Positions 8,562 to 17,660 of a DNA stretch of 64,000 nucleotides are shown piece by piece. Position 1 is the first letter of the stretch, and each line of letters begins with the position of its first letter. The notes below the pieces were generated by a model that had not been told where the DNA came from, searched no databases, and saw only the letters and a list, made by a program, of their open reading frames with translations. Origin of the DNA: Amycolatopsis anabasis (GTDB taxonomy: Bacteria; Actinomycetota; Actinomycetes; Mycobacteriales; Pseudonocardiaceae). The DNA lies in contig NZ_VTHK01000021.1 of NCBI RefSeq assembly GCF_009765355.1, forward strand, positions 89,003 through 153,002. The letters are read 5' to 3'. A program made the position numbers and the translations under genes.

Positions 8562-9173
8562 ATGTCGATCGAATCAGCGCCACGGCTCACCAGCGAGATG
8601 CAGATCCCCGCACAGGACGCGGCCGAAACCGCACCCGAGCACGGCGCGGTGATGACCCCCATCGCCGGAAAGGTCATCGCGGTCCTGCGGATCGCGATGG
8701 GTTTCCTGTTCCTGTGGGCGTTCGCGGACAAGGCCTTCGGCTGGGGCTACGCCACCACCTCGCAGAACGCCTGGGTCAACGGCGGCTCCCCCACCAAAGG
8801 ATTCCTCAGCAAGGTCCACGTCGGCCCGTTCCAGGACACCCTGCACTCCTGGGCCGGGGCCTGGTGGGCCGACTGGCTGTTCATGCTCGGTCTGCTCGGC
8901 ATCGGCTCCGCCCTGCTGCTCGGCATCGGCCTGCGCCTAGCCGCGGTCACCGGAACGGTGATGATGCTGCTGATGTGGGTCGCCGAATGGCCCCCCGACC
9001 GCGCCACCGCCGACGGGAAACCATCGATGTCCACCAACCCGATCATCGAATACCACATCATTTACGCGATCGTGCTGATCGTGCTCGCCGCCGTGTACGC
9101 GGGAAACACATGGGGCTTGGGCCGTCGCTGGGCCGACCGCCACTTCGTCGAACGCAACCGCTGGCTCCTCTGA
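8562..9173 (+). CDS. DoxX-like integral membrane protein
   Basis: This 203-residue protein has a roughly 45-residue cytoplasmic lead, then four predicted membrane segments (VIAVLRIAMGFLFLWAFADK; WLFMLGLLGIGSALLLGIGL; LAAVTGTVMMLLMWVAEW; IIYAIVLIVLAAVYAGNTWG), fitting the DoxX/thiosulfate-quinone-oxidoreductase-subunit group. Members associate with redox enzymes in the membrane, but the exact role here is unknown. The start at 8562 is chosen over upstream codons because GAAGGAGA sits seven bases ahead. It precedes ctpF by 87 bases and carries a DosR-like site upstream, so it is probably hypoxia-induced. Confidence 0.7.
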   Translation: MSIESAPRLTSEMQIPAQDAAETAPEHGAVMTPIAGKVIAVLRIAMGFLFLWAFADKAFGWGYATTSQNAWVNGGSPTKGFLSKVHVGPFQDTLHSWAGAWWADWLFMLGLLGIGSALLLGIGLRLAAVTGTVMMLLMWVAEWPPDRATADGKPSMSTNPIIEYHIIYAIVLIVLAAVYAGNTWGLGRRWADRHFVERNRWLL

Positions 9174-9260
9174 CCACGCGGACCCGGGGCCGCGCACCCG
9201 TTGCGTGGCCCCCGGTGTCCGGAAAGCCCGCGTTGCCTCTCGCCGAGTGAGGGAATGTTG

Positions 9261-11867
9261 ATGGACAAGGATTCGAGCATCGTGTCGGCCGATCTCGTGG
9301 CGCCAGGAAGCACCGGGTTGTCCGGGGCGGACGCGGCCGCACGGCTGCGGCGCGACGGCCGCAACGCACTGCCCCCGCCCCGGAGCCCGCGTCCGTTGCG
9401 GGTACTGGCAGCGCAGTTGGTGCATTTCTTCGCGATCATGCTGTGGGTGGCGGCGGGGCTGGCGCTGCTGGCCGGGATGCCCGCGATGGCCATCGCGATC
9501 GTCGTCGTGGTCCTGCTCAACGGGGCCTTCTCGTTCGTCCAGGAATACCGCGCCGACAAGGCCGCCGACCGCCTGCGCGATCTCCTGCCGGTACGGGCGA
9601 CCGTACGCAGGGACGGGGTCGCCCTGGTGGTCGACGCGGCCGAACTCGTCGTCGGGGACATCGTGATCCTGGAGGCCGGGGACCGGGTCTCAGCCGACGC
9701 GACCCTGCTCGCGGGGGCGAGGCTGTCGGTGAACGAGTCGCTGCTGACCGGGGAGAGCGCCCCGGTGCGCTGCGAACCGGATGCACCCCTGCACGCGGGG
9801 ACGTACGTCGTGGAAGGCCACGGCACCGCGGTGGTCACCGCGACCGGCGCCCGGACCCGCCTGGCCGGGATCGCCTCGGTCACCGAACAGGCCAAACGTC
9901 CGCGCAGCCCGCTGGCCACCCAGTTGCATCGCGTGGTCACCGCCATCGCCGGAATCGCGGTCACCGTGGGGATCGGTTTCTTCCTGGTGGGACTGATGCT
10001 CGGGCGGCCCAGCGCGGAAAGCCTGCTGTTCGCGATCGGGGTCACCGTCGCGCTGGTTCCCGAAGGACTGCTGCCCACGGTCACCCTTTCCCTTGCCCGG
10101 GCGGCCCAGCAGATGGCCGGACGGCACGCCCTGGTCCGCAAACTCGAATCCGTGGAGACCCTCGGGGCCACCACCTTCATCTGCACCGACAAGACCGGAA
10201 CCCTGACCCGCAACGAAATGGCCGCGGTCACCGTCTGGACCTCGGCCGGAACGGTCACGGTCTCCGGAACCGGGTACGAACCGACCGGCGAACTCACCGG
10301 CCCGGGCGAGGCGATACGCCTGGCCACTGCGGCCGCGGACAGCGGGGCCCGGTGCTCCCCCGATTCCCGCGCCCAGTTCGCCGACGGCAAATGGGTTGCC
10401 GTCGGCGATCCGATGGAGGTGGCTCTGCACGTCCTGGCCGCCCGCACCGGGGTACCAGCGCCTCCGTCCCCGCTGGTCCGGCACGCGTTCGACCCTCGTC
10501 GCCGCCGATCCTCGGTCATCGACGAAGACGGCATGCACGTCTCGGGCGCACCGGACTCGATCATGCCACTATGCCCCGGCCTCCCCGCTGACGCGCACAC
10601 CGCGCTGACGGCGATGGCGGACCGCGGCTTGCGCGTGCTCGCCGTGGCTCGGCGGTCCGCGGTGTCCGATGTGGACGCTTCGGAGCGTGATCTCGAGCTG
10701 CTCGGCCTGATCGGCTTGCAGGATCCGCCGCGCGCCGATGTCGCCGCGGCCATCGCGTCCTGCCGCCGAGCAGGCATCAAGATCGCGATGGTCACCGGGG
10801 ACCACCCCGGCACCGCCGCCGCCATCGCCCGCGAAGTCGGGCTCACCGGGCCGCAAACTCGCGTGCTGACCGGGGCCGAGTTGCCCGCCGACGACACCGC
10901 ACTGGGCGAACTGCTCGACCACGACGGCATCGTGCTGGCCAGAGTCGAGCCCGAACAGAAACTCCGCATCGCCAAGGCATTGCAGGCACGCGGGCACATC
11001 GTCGCGATGACCGGCGACGGGGTGAACGACGGGCCCGCGCTGCGCACCGCCGACATCGGCGTGGCCATGGGCGCCTCGGGCACCGACGTCGCCCGCGAAG
11101 CCGCCGACCTCGTGCTGCTCGACGACCACTTCGCCACCATCGTGTCCGCGATCGAACTGGGCCGCGCCACCTTCGCCAACATCCGACGCTTCCTCACCTA
11201 CCACCTCACCGACAACGTCGCCGAACTCACCCCCTTCGTCGTCTGGGCGCTGTCCGGCGGCACCATCCCGGCCGCGATCACCGTGCTGCAGGTCCTCGCC
11301 CTCGACATCGGCACCGACCTCCTGCCCGCGCTCGCCCTCGGCGCCGAAGAACCCAACCCGCGCACCATGCGGGGCAAGCTGCGACTCGGGAACCTGATCA
11401 ACCGCACCGTCCTCGTCCGGGCCTTCGGAGTCCTCGGCCCCGCCGAGGCGATCACCGCAATGGCGGCATTCCTGGCCGTGCTGTTCGCGGGCGGCTGGTC
11501 CTTCGGCACCGCCCCTCCCCCCGCCCTGCTGGCCACCGCGTCGGGCACCGCGTTCACCGCGGTCGTGCTCGGCCAACTCGCGAACGCGTTCGCATGCCGC
11601 AGCGAATCCCGCTGGATCGGCCGGATGCGACCCTGGACGAACCACCTGCTGCTCTACGCCATCGGCTTCGAACTGGCGATGCTGTTCGTCTTCCTGCTCA
11701 TGCCGCCCCTGCCAGCGCTGCTCGGCGGAAACATGCCGAACGCCCTGGGCTGGGGACTCGCGGCCCTGGCGATCCCGCTGGTGCTCCTGGCCGACGGGAT
11801 GCAGAAAGGAGTGCGGGCACACGGGAAGCGCCACCAGGGACAGATGTCTTCGAACCCGGCGCGCTGA
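9261..11867 (+). CDS. ctpF: P2-type cation-transporting ATPase (CtpF-like)
   Basis: This 868-residue protein has the full P2 ATPase set: actuator TGES (LLTGESAP), the membrane motif VALVPEGLLPTVTLSLARAA typical of Ca2+/Na+ pumps, phosphorylation site CTDKTGTLT with Asp near residue 310, the KTGT-to-hinge TGDGVNDGPALR, and ten membrane helices. It uses ATP to export a cation, most likely Ca2+ by analogy with M. tuberculosis CtpF (Rv1997), a DosR regulon member. The ATG at 9261 follows GAGGGAA by seven bases; ATG 9255 is an alternative. About 170 bases after its stop separate it from a convergent Usp gene and hold no clear feature. Confidence 0.88.
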   Translation: MDKDSSIVSADLVAPGSTGLSGADAAARLRRDGRNALPPPRSPRPLRVLAAQLVHFFAIMLWVAAGLALLAGMPAMAIAIVVVVLLNGAFSFVQEYRADKAADRLRDLLPVRATVRRDGVALVVDAAELVVGDIVILEAGDRVSADATLLAGARLSVNESLLTGESAPVRCEPDAPLHAGTYVVEGHGTAVVTATGARTRLAGIASVTEQAKRPRSPLATQLHRVVTAIAGIAVTVGIGFFLVGLMLGRPSAESLLFAIGVTVALVPEGLLPTVTLSLARAAQQMAGRHALVRKLESVETLGATTFICTDKTGTLTRNEMAAVTVWTSAGTVTVSGTGYEPTGELTGPGEAIRLATAAADSGARCSPDSRAQFADGKWVAVGDPMEVALHVLAARTGVPAPPSPLVRHAFDPRRRRSSVIDEDGMHVSGAPDSIMPLCPGLPADAHTALTAMADRGLRVLAVARRSAVSDVDASERDLELLGLIGLQDPPRADVAAAIASCRRAGIKIAMVTGDHPGTAAAIAREVGLTGPQTRVLTGAELPADDTALGELLDHDGIVLARVEPEQKLRIAKALQARGHIVAMTGDGVNDGPALRTADIGVAMGASGTDVAREAADLVLLDDHFATIVSAIELGRATFANIRRFLTYHLTDNVAELTPFVVWALSGGTIPAAITVLQVLALDIGTDLLPALALGAEEPNPRTMRGKLRLGNLINRTVLVRAFGVLGPAEAITAMAAFLAVLFAGGWSFGTAPPPALLATASGTAFTAVVLGQLANAFACRSESRWIGRMRPWTNHLLLYAIGFELAMLFVFLLMPPLPALLGGNMPNALGWGLAALAIPLVLLADGMQKGVRAHGKRHQGQMSSNPAR

Positions 11868-12038
11868 GGTCCAGAAAAGACGGACGGATCTTCCCGCCGA
11901 TACGCGCTCGTGCCGACGACAGCGCTTTCGGGTGGACTTTGGTGGCACTGACTTCCGGTGACTGTACGCGCCAGTAAGGTACGGGGTGACGGTGGCCATA
12001 TCGGCAGACTCGACCGGATGCCATAGCCAGCCCCACGC

Positions 12039-12518
12039 TCATCGGGAATGGGCAAGTCCCTGTGGTGGAAGGGTTTCCAGGGTCTCGACCGGTCCGCTTT
12101 GCGGCACCACGACGATCGGTGTCGAGGTCAGTGCGGCGCATCGGGTGGCTACCGAGCCCAGTCGGCCCTGACCGCCGGGGCCGACGCGGTAGGCGCCGAG
12201 CACGAGCAGCGCGGCCCCGCGTGCGGTCTCGGTCAGGGTGGATGCGGCGGGGCCCTGGACGCTGATGGACTCGACCGGCGCGCGGACGTTGGTCATCTGC
12301 CGCGCGTGCTCGAGGGCATGCCGCAGCAATGATCGGGAATCGGCTCTCAGCTGCCGCGGGGTGCGCCAGGTGAAGTCGGCCACCTGGCCGACCGTCCAGG
12401 AGTGCACGGCCCGCACCGTGCTGTGGCGCAGGTCGCCTTCGCGCAGCGCCCACTGCAGGGCTTGCTGTCCGGCCGCGGAGCCGTCCACGCCGACCACGAT
12501 CGATGGTGCGGAGTTCAT
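12039..12518 (-). CDS. Universal stress protein, single domain
   Basis: This 159-residue protein is one UspA fold: SIVVGVDGSAAGQQALQWAL at the start and LLVLGAYRVGPGGQGRLGSV near the end. The glycine loop differs from the canonical G-x2-G-x9-GS seen in the other Usps of this window, so ATP binding is less certain. The ATG overlaps the stop of the upstream CBS-BON gene by four bases (ATGA). It is the last gene of a four-gene operon (Rv1733c-like, DUF1918, CBS-BON, Usp) that reads away from the hsp20 promoter region. Confidence 0.82.
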   Translation of the reverse strand: MNSAPSIVVGVDGSAAGQQALQWALREGDLRHSTVRAVHSWTVGQVADFTWRTPRQLRADSRSLLRHALEHARQMTNVRAPVESISVQGPAASTLTETARGAALLVLGAYRVGPGGQGRLGSVATRCAALTSTPIVVVPQSGPVETLETLPPQGLAHSR

Positions 12519-13081
12519 GGGGTCGGCTGCCGGTTGGTGACGAATTCGGTGTGCACGACCCCCGGGACCGTGCGGGCCAGCGCGCCGAGCACGCCGCGTT
12601 CGGCGTTGTCCGCGAATTCCCCGGTGAGGGTGACCACGCCGCCGGTGACCGCGACGGTCCAGCGGTTGCGGTGTCCGGAGTAGTCGGTGAGCAGGGCGCG
12701 GACGTGCGCGGCGATCGCGTCGTCGCGCCGGATCATCGGGCGGAGCAGGTCGCGCCTGCTGACCACGCCGACCAGCGTGCCGTTGTCGACGACCGGGATG
12801 CAGCGCAGCCGGTCGGTCAGCATGCGCCGCCCGATGTCGGCGACTTCGGTGTCCGGCCCGGCGACTTCGACCGGGGTGGTCATCGTTTCGGCGACCGTGC
12901 GGTGCGCGGCACCGCCCCGCAGGGCGTCGGTTTCGGTGAAGACCCCGATGACCTTGTTGTCCTGGTCGACCACTGGCAGCCCGGCGAATCCGCGCTCGGT
13001 CAGCAGGGCGATGGCCTCCCGGATCGTGGTGTCCGTGGTGATGCTCACCACGGGACTGCTCATGATCTCGTTCGCACGCAT
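12515..13081 (-). CDS. CBS-pair protein with BON domain
   Basis: This 188-residue protein has a CBS pair (IMSSPVVSITTDTTIREAIA and TMTTPVEVAGPDTEVADIGR, residues 1-120) followed by a BON domain (WTVAVTGGVVTLTGEFADNA, about 140-185). Architecture and size are those of stress-type adenylate sensors. AGGAG lies seven bases before the ATG. It is translationally coupled to the downstream Usp, the same pairing seen at 5.4 kb and 36 kb. The ligand is unknown. Confidence 0.85.
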   Translation of the reverse strand: MRANEIMSSPVVSITTDTTIREAIALLTERGFAGLPVVDQDNKVIGVFTETDALRGGAAHRTVAETMTTPVEVAGPDTEVADIGRRMLTDRLRCIPVVDNGTLVGVVSRRDLLRPMIRRDDAIAAHVRALLTDYSGHRNRWTVAVTGGVVTLTGEFADNAERGVLGALARTVPGVVHTEFVTNRQPTP

Positions 13082-13102
13082 GGGAAACTCCTGTTTCGAT
13101 GG

Positions 13103-13360
13103 CTAGCGGTGGTGGATGGCGGCGCGGGTGGTGGCGAGGCGGCGACGCTCTTCTTCGTCTATTTCGGACTGTTGTTCGGCGGTGACCAATTGGGCGTCGG
13201 GTCCGGGGAAGTAGAGCGATTCGCGGTCGTCGCGCAGCCACTTCACCAGGTAGGGCGGGGCGCCGTCGGCGCCGCGGACTTCCAGGATGCGGCCGCGTTG
13301 GTCGGGCCTGTCCACGTAGGTTTCTTTGATCACCAGCCAGTCCCCTGCCTGTGCCCGCAT
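13103..13360 (-). CDS. DUF1918 protein (Rv0569/Rv2302-like)
   Basis: This 85-residue protein begins MRAQAGDWLVI, continues with the family signature GRILEVRGADGAPPYLVKW and ends in a charged helix (SEIDEEERRRLA). It matches the small SH3-like DUF1918 proteins, of which M. tuberculosis Rv0569 is a DosR regulon member. Function is unknown; the fold suggests nucleic-acid or protein binding. A GGAGG site lies just before the ATG at 13360. It sits between the Rv1733c-like and CBS-BON genes in one operon. Confidence 0.8.
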   Translation of the reverse strand: MRAQAGDWLVIKETYVDRPDQRGRILEVRGADGAPPYLVKWLRDDRESLYFPGPDAQLVTAEQQSEIDEEERRRLATTRAAIHHR

Positions 13361-13370
13361 GGCTCCTCCC

Positions 13371-13967
13371 TCAGTGCCGGGTCCAGTCGGGGGCGATCCG
13401 GGACCATTCCCGTTCCCACTCCGCCGCTCGCGAGCGGTCGAGGGCCTTGCGGCCGACCCAGTACAGCCCGCCGAGCACGGTGATGGCGGACAGCCAGATC
13501 GCCGTCCCGACACCGATGCCGGTGGCCGCGGCTTCGGCGGCGGTCACCGGCGCGGCCACCAGATCACCTCGCGGGTCAAGCCAGATCGGCACCGCCGCCC
13601 CGGCGGCCGTGCCCTCGTTCACGGTCACGTTCCCGCGGCGCTCCGAGCCGATCACGGTCCACCGGGCCGGTACCTGTGCGGTGCCCGGGGTCGGCGTGCC
13701 GTCGGGGCGTGCCGCTGGGTCGGGTGCGTTGCTCAGGGTGACGGCGGTGGCGGGGTGTCGTTCCGCGCGCTGCCGATCCGACAGCTCGAGCTGGTCGGCG
13801 TAGGCTTGCGCGCCCTGGAGGACGGCGAGCGGCAGGGCCAGCAGCGCGCACAGGGCAGCGCCGATCAGCAGCCCGGCCTCCAGCCGCTCCCAGCCCCGGG
13901 CGAGGGGATTGCGCCCGGCGCGCACCAGACGCCACGACCGGGCGATCGTCATCGGTAACCGGTTCAT
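13371..13967 (-). CDS. Rv1733c-like two-helix membrane protein
   Basis: This 198-residue protein starts with a basic lead (RSWRLVRAGRNPLARGWERL), a first helix (LLIGAALCALLALPLAVLQG), a 90-residue extracytoplasmic domain with VPARWTVIGSERRGNVTV, a second helix (GTAIWLSAITVLGGLYWV) and the tail EWEREWSRIAPDWTRH. The same layout and nearly the same tail occur at 44710-45309, and match the Rv1733c family, DosR-induced in mycobacteria and of unknown function. AGGAGG lies about ten bases before the ATG at 13967; an internal ATG five codons later is possible. First gene of its operon, with operator sites directly upstream. Confidence 0.75.
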   Translation of the reverse strand: MNRLPMTIARSWRLVRAGRNPLARGWERLEAGLLIGAALCALLALPLAVLQGAQAYADQLELSDRQRAERHPATAVTLSNAPDPAARPDGTPTPGTAQVPARWTVIGSERRGNVTVNEGTAAGAAVPIWLDPRGDLVAAPVTAAEAAATGIGVGTAIWLSAITVLGGLYWVGRKALDRSRAAEWEREWSRIAPDWTRH

Positions 13968-14009
13968 CGGGAACGACCTCCTCACCTGCTCAGGAGAAGG
14001 CTCCCCGTC

Positions 14010-14041
14010 GGGACTTGTCCGGAGTAAGGGGCGTTGGTCCC
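14010..14041. promoter_or_regulatory. DosR-like operator sites between the Rv1733c-like and hsp20 genes
   Basis: On the minus strand, GGGACCAACGCCCCT (14041-14027) fits the DosR consensus with a normal four-base spacer. A second partial site, GGGACTTGTCC, lies at 14010-14020. The gap serves two divergent operons: the Rv1733c-like gene starting at 13967 and hsp20 starting at 14166. Confidence 0.6.
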
Positions 14042-14165
14042 CGCCCGTTGTGCCCTGGGTCCTGGTGGAGGTCACCATGATCGGTGCCCGACGGCCCTAC
14101 GCCCGCACCCGTCCGCGGAGTGGAATCGCAGGCGAAGGCATTCCCTCCCCCGAAAGGCCACCGCG

Positions 14166-14591
14166 ATGAATCTGCCGATTCGCAGACGCGCCCACGCGCT
14201 GCTGTCCGACCTGCCCGAGCTGTTCGACGCGTTCCAACCCTTCGCCGGGATGCGCCCGCTGATCGACCCGCACGCTATCCGCCTGGAGGACCAGCTCGCG
14301 GAGGGCCGCTACACCGTGCGCGCCGAGCTCCCGGGAATCGACGCCGAGAAGGACCTCGAGGTCACCGTGCACGACGGGCTGCTCACCATCCGGGCCGAAC
14401 GGTCGGAGGACAAGGCGGACAAGAACCGGTCGGAGTTCCGCTACGGCTCGTTCGCCCGCACCGTCTCGCTCCCCGCCGGCGCGAAGGAAGACACCATCAA
14501 CGCCGAATACGCCGACGGAATCCTCACCGTGACGGCTCAGGTCGGCGAGCCGGAGTCCCCGGCGAAGCAGATCAAGGTACGAGCCAAGTGA
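14166..14591 (+). CDS. Hsp20 small heat-shock protein (alpha-crystallin family)
   Basis: This 141-residue cytoplasmic chaperone has the alpha-crystallin domain at about residues 40-130 (YTVRAELPGIDAEKDLEVTV, GSFARTVSLPAGAKEDTINA, the signature AEYADGILTVTAQ). Its position and size resemble HspX/Acr (Rv2031c), the best-known DosR product, which holds unfolded proteins during dormancy. GAAAGG precedes the ATG. DosR-like sites lie 125-155 bases upstream. A strong hairpin (14594-14630) directly follows the stop and separates it from the downstream SRPBCC-ppsA genes. Confidence 0.9.
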   Translation: MNLPIRRRAHALLSDLPELFDAFQPFAGMRPLIDPHAIRLEDQLAEGRYTVRAELPGIDAEKDLEVTVHDGLLTIRAERSEDKADKNRSEFRYGSFARTVSLPAGAKEDTINAEYADGILTVTAQVGEPESPAKQIKVRAK

Positions 14592-14593
14592 CC

Positions 14594-14630
14594 TGGTGGC
14601 GGCCCGTCACTCCCCCTCGGGCCGCCACCA
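14594..14630 (+). terminator. Strong hairpin after hsp20
   Basis: TGGTGGCGGCCC (14594-14605) pairs perfectly with GGGCCGCCACCA (14619-14630): a 12-bp GC-rich stem with a 13-base loop starting three bases after the hsp20 stop. There is no U-tract. It could partly terminate transcription or stabilise the hsp20 mRNA, giving more chaperone than downstream product. Confidence 0.6.
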
Positions 14631-14666
14631 CCCCGCTCCAGCGGGCGTCCAGGAAGGCGCACGATC

Positions 14667-15287
14667 ATGGCGATCGCCTTGCCCCAGCGCAAACCCCGCA
14701 GCCCGCTGCTGCTGGCCGATCAGTTCGCGCCGCACTACCAGTTCGAACGTGCCCGGCACCGGATCGTCGACGCCGCACCGGACGAGGTCTACGCGGCCGC
14801 GCACGCGCTCGACCTGGCGCAGATCCGCCGTCCTCTCTTCGATGTATTGCGCCGGTTGTGTGTCCGGGCCTGCCCCGCGCCGCTCACTCTGGACGAACTG
14901 GAGACGCGCTCGCCCTGGACCGTTCTCGGTGAATTGCCCGGGGAAGAGATCGTCTTCGGCGTCGCCGGACAGTTCTGGCGTCCCGGAGGTGACTGGCGCC
15001 GACTGGAACCGCGGGATTTCGCCGACTTCGCCGAGCCCGGGTACGGCAAGCTCGTGGTGAGCCTCTCGGTCCGCCCCTACGGCCGCCGCCGCTCGCTGGT
15101 CACCGTTGACGTTCGTGTGCTGCTCGACGATCCGGCGAGCTGGGTCCGCTTCCGCCGCATCTGGCCGCTGGCCGGCCCCCTTATCGGGCGATTCCAAGCC
15201 GCGCTGCTCTGCGCTGTCGAGTCGGCCGCCCTGCACCCGCACCGGGACTTGGCTCCCGCCCCCGCTGACCTGAAGGAAATCACATGA
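14667..15287 (+). CDS. SRPBCC/START-like protein of unknown function
   Basis: This 206-residue soluble protein has an internal region (FERARHRIVDAAPDEVYAAA, then WTVLGELPGEEIVFGVAGQF and a C-terminal amphipathic helix) that fits a polyketide-cyclase/START-type ligand-binding fold. No catalytic motif identifies a ligand. GCGTCCAGGAAGG lies upstream of the ATG at 14667. Its stop overlaps the ppsA start (ATGA), so the two are made together, possibly with the hsp20 transcript reading through. Confidence 0.6.
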   Translation: MAIALPQRKPRSPLLLADQFAPHYQFERARHRIVDAAPDEVYAAAHALDLAQIRRPLFDVLRRLCVRACPAPLTLDELETRSPWTVLGELPGEEIVFGVAGQFWRPGGDWRRLEPRDFADFAEPGYGKLVVSLSVRPYGRRRSLVTVDVRVLLDDPASWVRFRRIWPLAGPLIGRFQAALLCAVESAALHPHRDLAPAPADLKEIT

Positions 15288-17515
15288 CTCGCGACATTCT
15301 CTGGCTGTCCGAAGTGGACTCCAACGACACGGCGGTGGTCGGTGGGAAGGGCGCCAACCTCGGGGAGCTCTCCGCCGCCTCAATGCCCGTACCGCCCGGA
15401 TTCGTGATCACCGCACCCGCCTACCTGGACTGCATGGAGGCGGCCGGGATACGCGCCGAACTGCGGGACGCTGTCGCCCAGGCCGGATCGGCCCCCGCCG
15501 CGAGCGACGAACGGCTGCGGGCGCTGGTGCGCAAGGCCGGGGTCACCCCTTCGCTGGACGCCGCGATCCGGGAGACTTACCGCATGTTGGGCGCCAGCAC
15601 CGCGGTCGCGGTGCGCTCGTCGGCGACCGCGGAGGACAGTGCCGGGGCGTCCTTCGCCGGGATGAACCGCACCATCACCAACGTCGTCGGCGCGGACAAG
15701 GTCGTCGAAAGCGTCGTCGCCTGCTGGGAATCCCTGTTCGGCGCCCGATCCTTGGCCTACCGCGCGGAACAAGGCATCACCGGCGAACCCGCGATCGCCG
15801 TCGTCGTGCAACGCATGGCCGACGCCGACAAGGCCGGGGTGATCTTCACCGCCGACCCCTCCACCGGCGACCGCGACCGAATCGTGGTGGAAGCGGTCTT
15901 TGGCTTCGGGGAGGTCCTGGTTAGCGGCGCCGTCGAACCGGACACCTACATTCTGTCCAAACCGGACGCGACCGTACTGCGGACCCGGATCGGGCGGCAG
16001 ACCCACAAGATCACCCACGGGCCGAACGGCGACGAGCAACGGGTGGACCTCGGCGATGAGGGACGCCCCGCGGTGCTGAGCCCGGCCGAGGCCACCGAAC
16101 TCGCCCGGCTCGCGATGCGGGTCGAGCACCTCTACGGCACTCCGCAGGACATCGAATGGGTCATCGCCGAAGGCAGGACCTGGCTGGTGCAGACCCGCCC
16201 GATCACTACGCTGGCCGAGCACACCGCCGCACCCGCAGACACCGTGCTCGCCTCCGGGCTGTCCGCCGCGCCCGGCGTCGCGACCGGCGTCGTGCGCGTG
16301 CTGCGCTCCCCGGCCGAGAGCGATCGGCTGGGCGAGGGCGAGATCCTGGTGGCCGAGATGACCAACCCGGACTGGGTACCCGCGATCCGCCGCGCCGCGG
16401 CGCTGGTCACCGACCAGGGCGGGATGACCTGCCACGCCGCCATCGTCGCCCGCGAACTCGGCGTCCCCTGCGTGGTCGGCACCCGCTCGGCCACCCGGGA
16501 CCTGCACGACGGCCAACTCGTCACCGTCGACGGCGCCGCGGGCACCGTCCGGGCAGGCACCCGGGTCACCACCCAAACGGCCACCACCGACCCGGCACCG
16601 ATCGCCGCACCCGAAGCGCTGGGCACCACGCTGTACGTCAACCTCGCACTGCCGGACCAGGCCGAACGCGTCGCCGCGCTCCCGGTCGACGGGGTCGGCC
16701 TGCTGCGCGCCGAGTTCATGCTCACCGAGGCGCTCGCCAACCAGCACCCGCGCGCGTTCCTCGCCGAACACGGCGCCGACCGGTTCGTCACCGCGATGTC
16801 CGCGTCCCTGCTGAAGATCACCCGAGCCTTCGGCGCCCGCCCGGTCGTCTACCGGGCCACCGACTTCCGTACCAACGAATTCCGCGACCTCACCGGCGGC
16901 GACGAGTTCGAACCCGTCGAGCACAACCCGATGATCGGCTACCGCGGCTGCTACCGCTACCTCGACGATCCGGACCTGTTCCGGCTCGAACTGCGCGCGC
17001 TCGCCAAGGTTCGGGAACAAACCCCGAACCTGCACCTGATGCTTCCGTTCGTGCGCACCAAATGGGAACTCGAAGCCTGCCTCGAACTCGTCGACGCCAG
17101 CCCGCTCGGCCGCCAGCGTGGCCTGCACCGCTGGGTCATGGCCGAGGTTCCCTCGATCGTCTACTGGATCCCCGAATACGCGCACCTCGGCATCGACGGG
17201 GTTTCCATCGGCAGCAACGACCTCACCCAGCTGATGCTCGGCGTCGACCGTGACTCCCAGATTTGCGCCCCGCTGTTCGACGAGGCCGATCCGGCGGTCC
17301 TTGACGCGATCACCCGGATCGTCCAAGCCTGCCGGGACGCGGGCATCACCTCGTCGCTGTGCGGGCAGGCGCCCTCGGCCCGTCCCGCGTTCGCCGAGCA
17401 CCTGGTACGAGCTGGGATCACCTCGATCTCGGTCAACGCCGACAGTGTCCCCGCCGCTCGCACGGCGATCGCTGCCGCCGAACGCCGCCTCCTGCTGGAC
17501 TCCTGCCGTAGCTGA
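15284..17515 (+). CDS. ppsA: Phosphoenolpyruvate synthase (pyruvate, water dikinase)
   Basis: This 743-residue enzyme makes PEP, AMP and phosphate from pyruvate and ATP, opening gluconeogenesis. It has the N-terminal PPDK/ATP-grasp domain (GGKGANLGELSAASMPVPPG; VRSSATAEDSAGASFAG), the swivelling phosphohistidine domain with GGMTCHAAIVARELGVPC, and the C-terminal PEP/pyruvate barrel (GVGLLRAEFM; SIGSNDLTQLMLGVDRD). The length is slightly below the usual 790. It is coupled by ATGA to the upstream gene. Together with GAPDH and the FBP aldolase/phosphatase elsewhere in the island it suggests carbon flow back to sugar phosphates when growth stops. Confidence 0.9.
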   Translation: MTRDILWLSEVDSNDTAVVGGKGANLGELSAASMPVPPGFVITAPAYLDCMEAAGIRAELRDAVAQAGSAPAASDERLRALVRKAGVTPSLDAAIRETYRMLGASTAVAVRSSATAEDSAGASFAGMNRTITNVVGADKVVESVVACWESLFGARSLAYRAEQGITGEPAIAVVVQRMADADKAGVIFTADPSTGDRDRIVVEAVFGFGEVLVSGAVEPDTYILSKPDATVLRTRIGRQTHKITHGPNGDEQRVDLGDEGRPAVLSPAEATELARLAMRVEHLYGTPQDIEWVIAEGRTWLVQTRPITTLAEHTAAPADTVLASGLSAAPGVATGVVRVLRSPAESDRLGEGEILVAEMTNPDWVPAIRRAAALVTDQGGMTCHAAIVARELGVPCVVGTRSATRDLHDGQLVTVDGAAGTVRAGTRVTTQTATTDPAPIAAPEALGTTLYVNLALPDQAERVAALPVDGVGLLRAEFMLTEALANQHPRAFLAEHGADRFVTAMSASLLKITRAFGARPVVYRATDFRTNEFRDLTGGDEFEPVEHNPMIGYRGCYRYLDDPDLFRLELRALAKVREQTPNLHLMLPFVRTKWELEACLELVDASPLGRQRGLHRWVMAEVPSIVYWIPEYAHLGIDGVSIGSNDLTQLMLGVDRDSQICAPLFDEADPAVLDAITRIVQACRDAGITSSLCGQAPSARPAFAEHLVRAGITSISVNADSVPAARTAIAAAERRLLLDSCRS

Positions 17516-17660
17516 CCGGCGTCCGCCGAACGGCGCAGCCGTGATGCGCAGGGTTGCCTGGTGGCCCGCTCGCGCCATCGTGAAGATCCCGTGTCGGCGG
17601 TATACCGAGGCGGCCGATCGGCCTAACGTCATGATCCGCGAGGGAAGGGGGCGCTTTCCG

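Noticed and set aside
9062..11197. A 711-codon minus-strand frame
   Set aside because: Antisense to ctpF and low-complexity (Ser, Arg, Ala, Thr); no domain signature.
11930..11965. GGACTTTGGTGGC near the ctpF 3' end
   Set aside because: Partial match only, located between two convergent gene ends where no promoter is expected.
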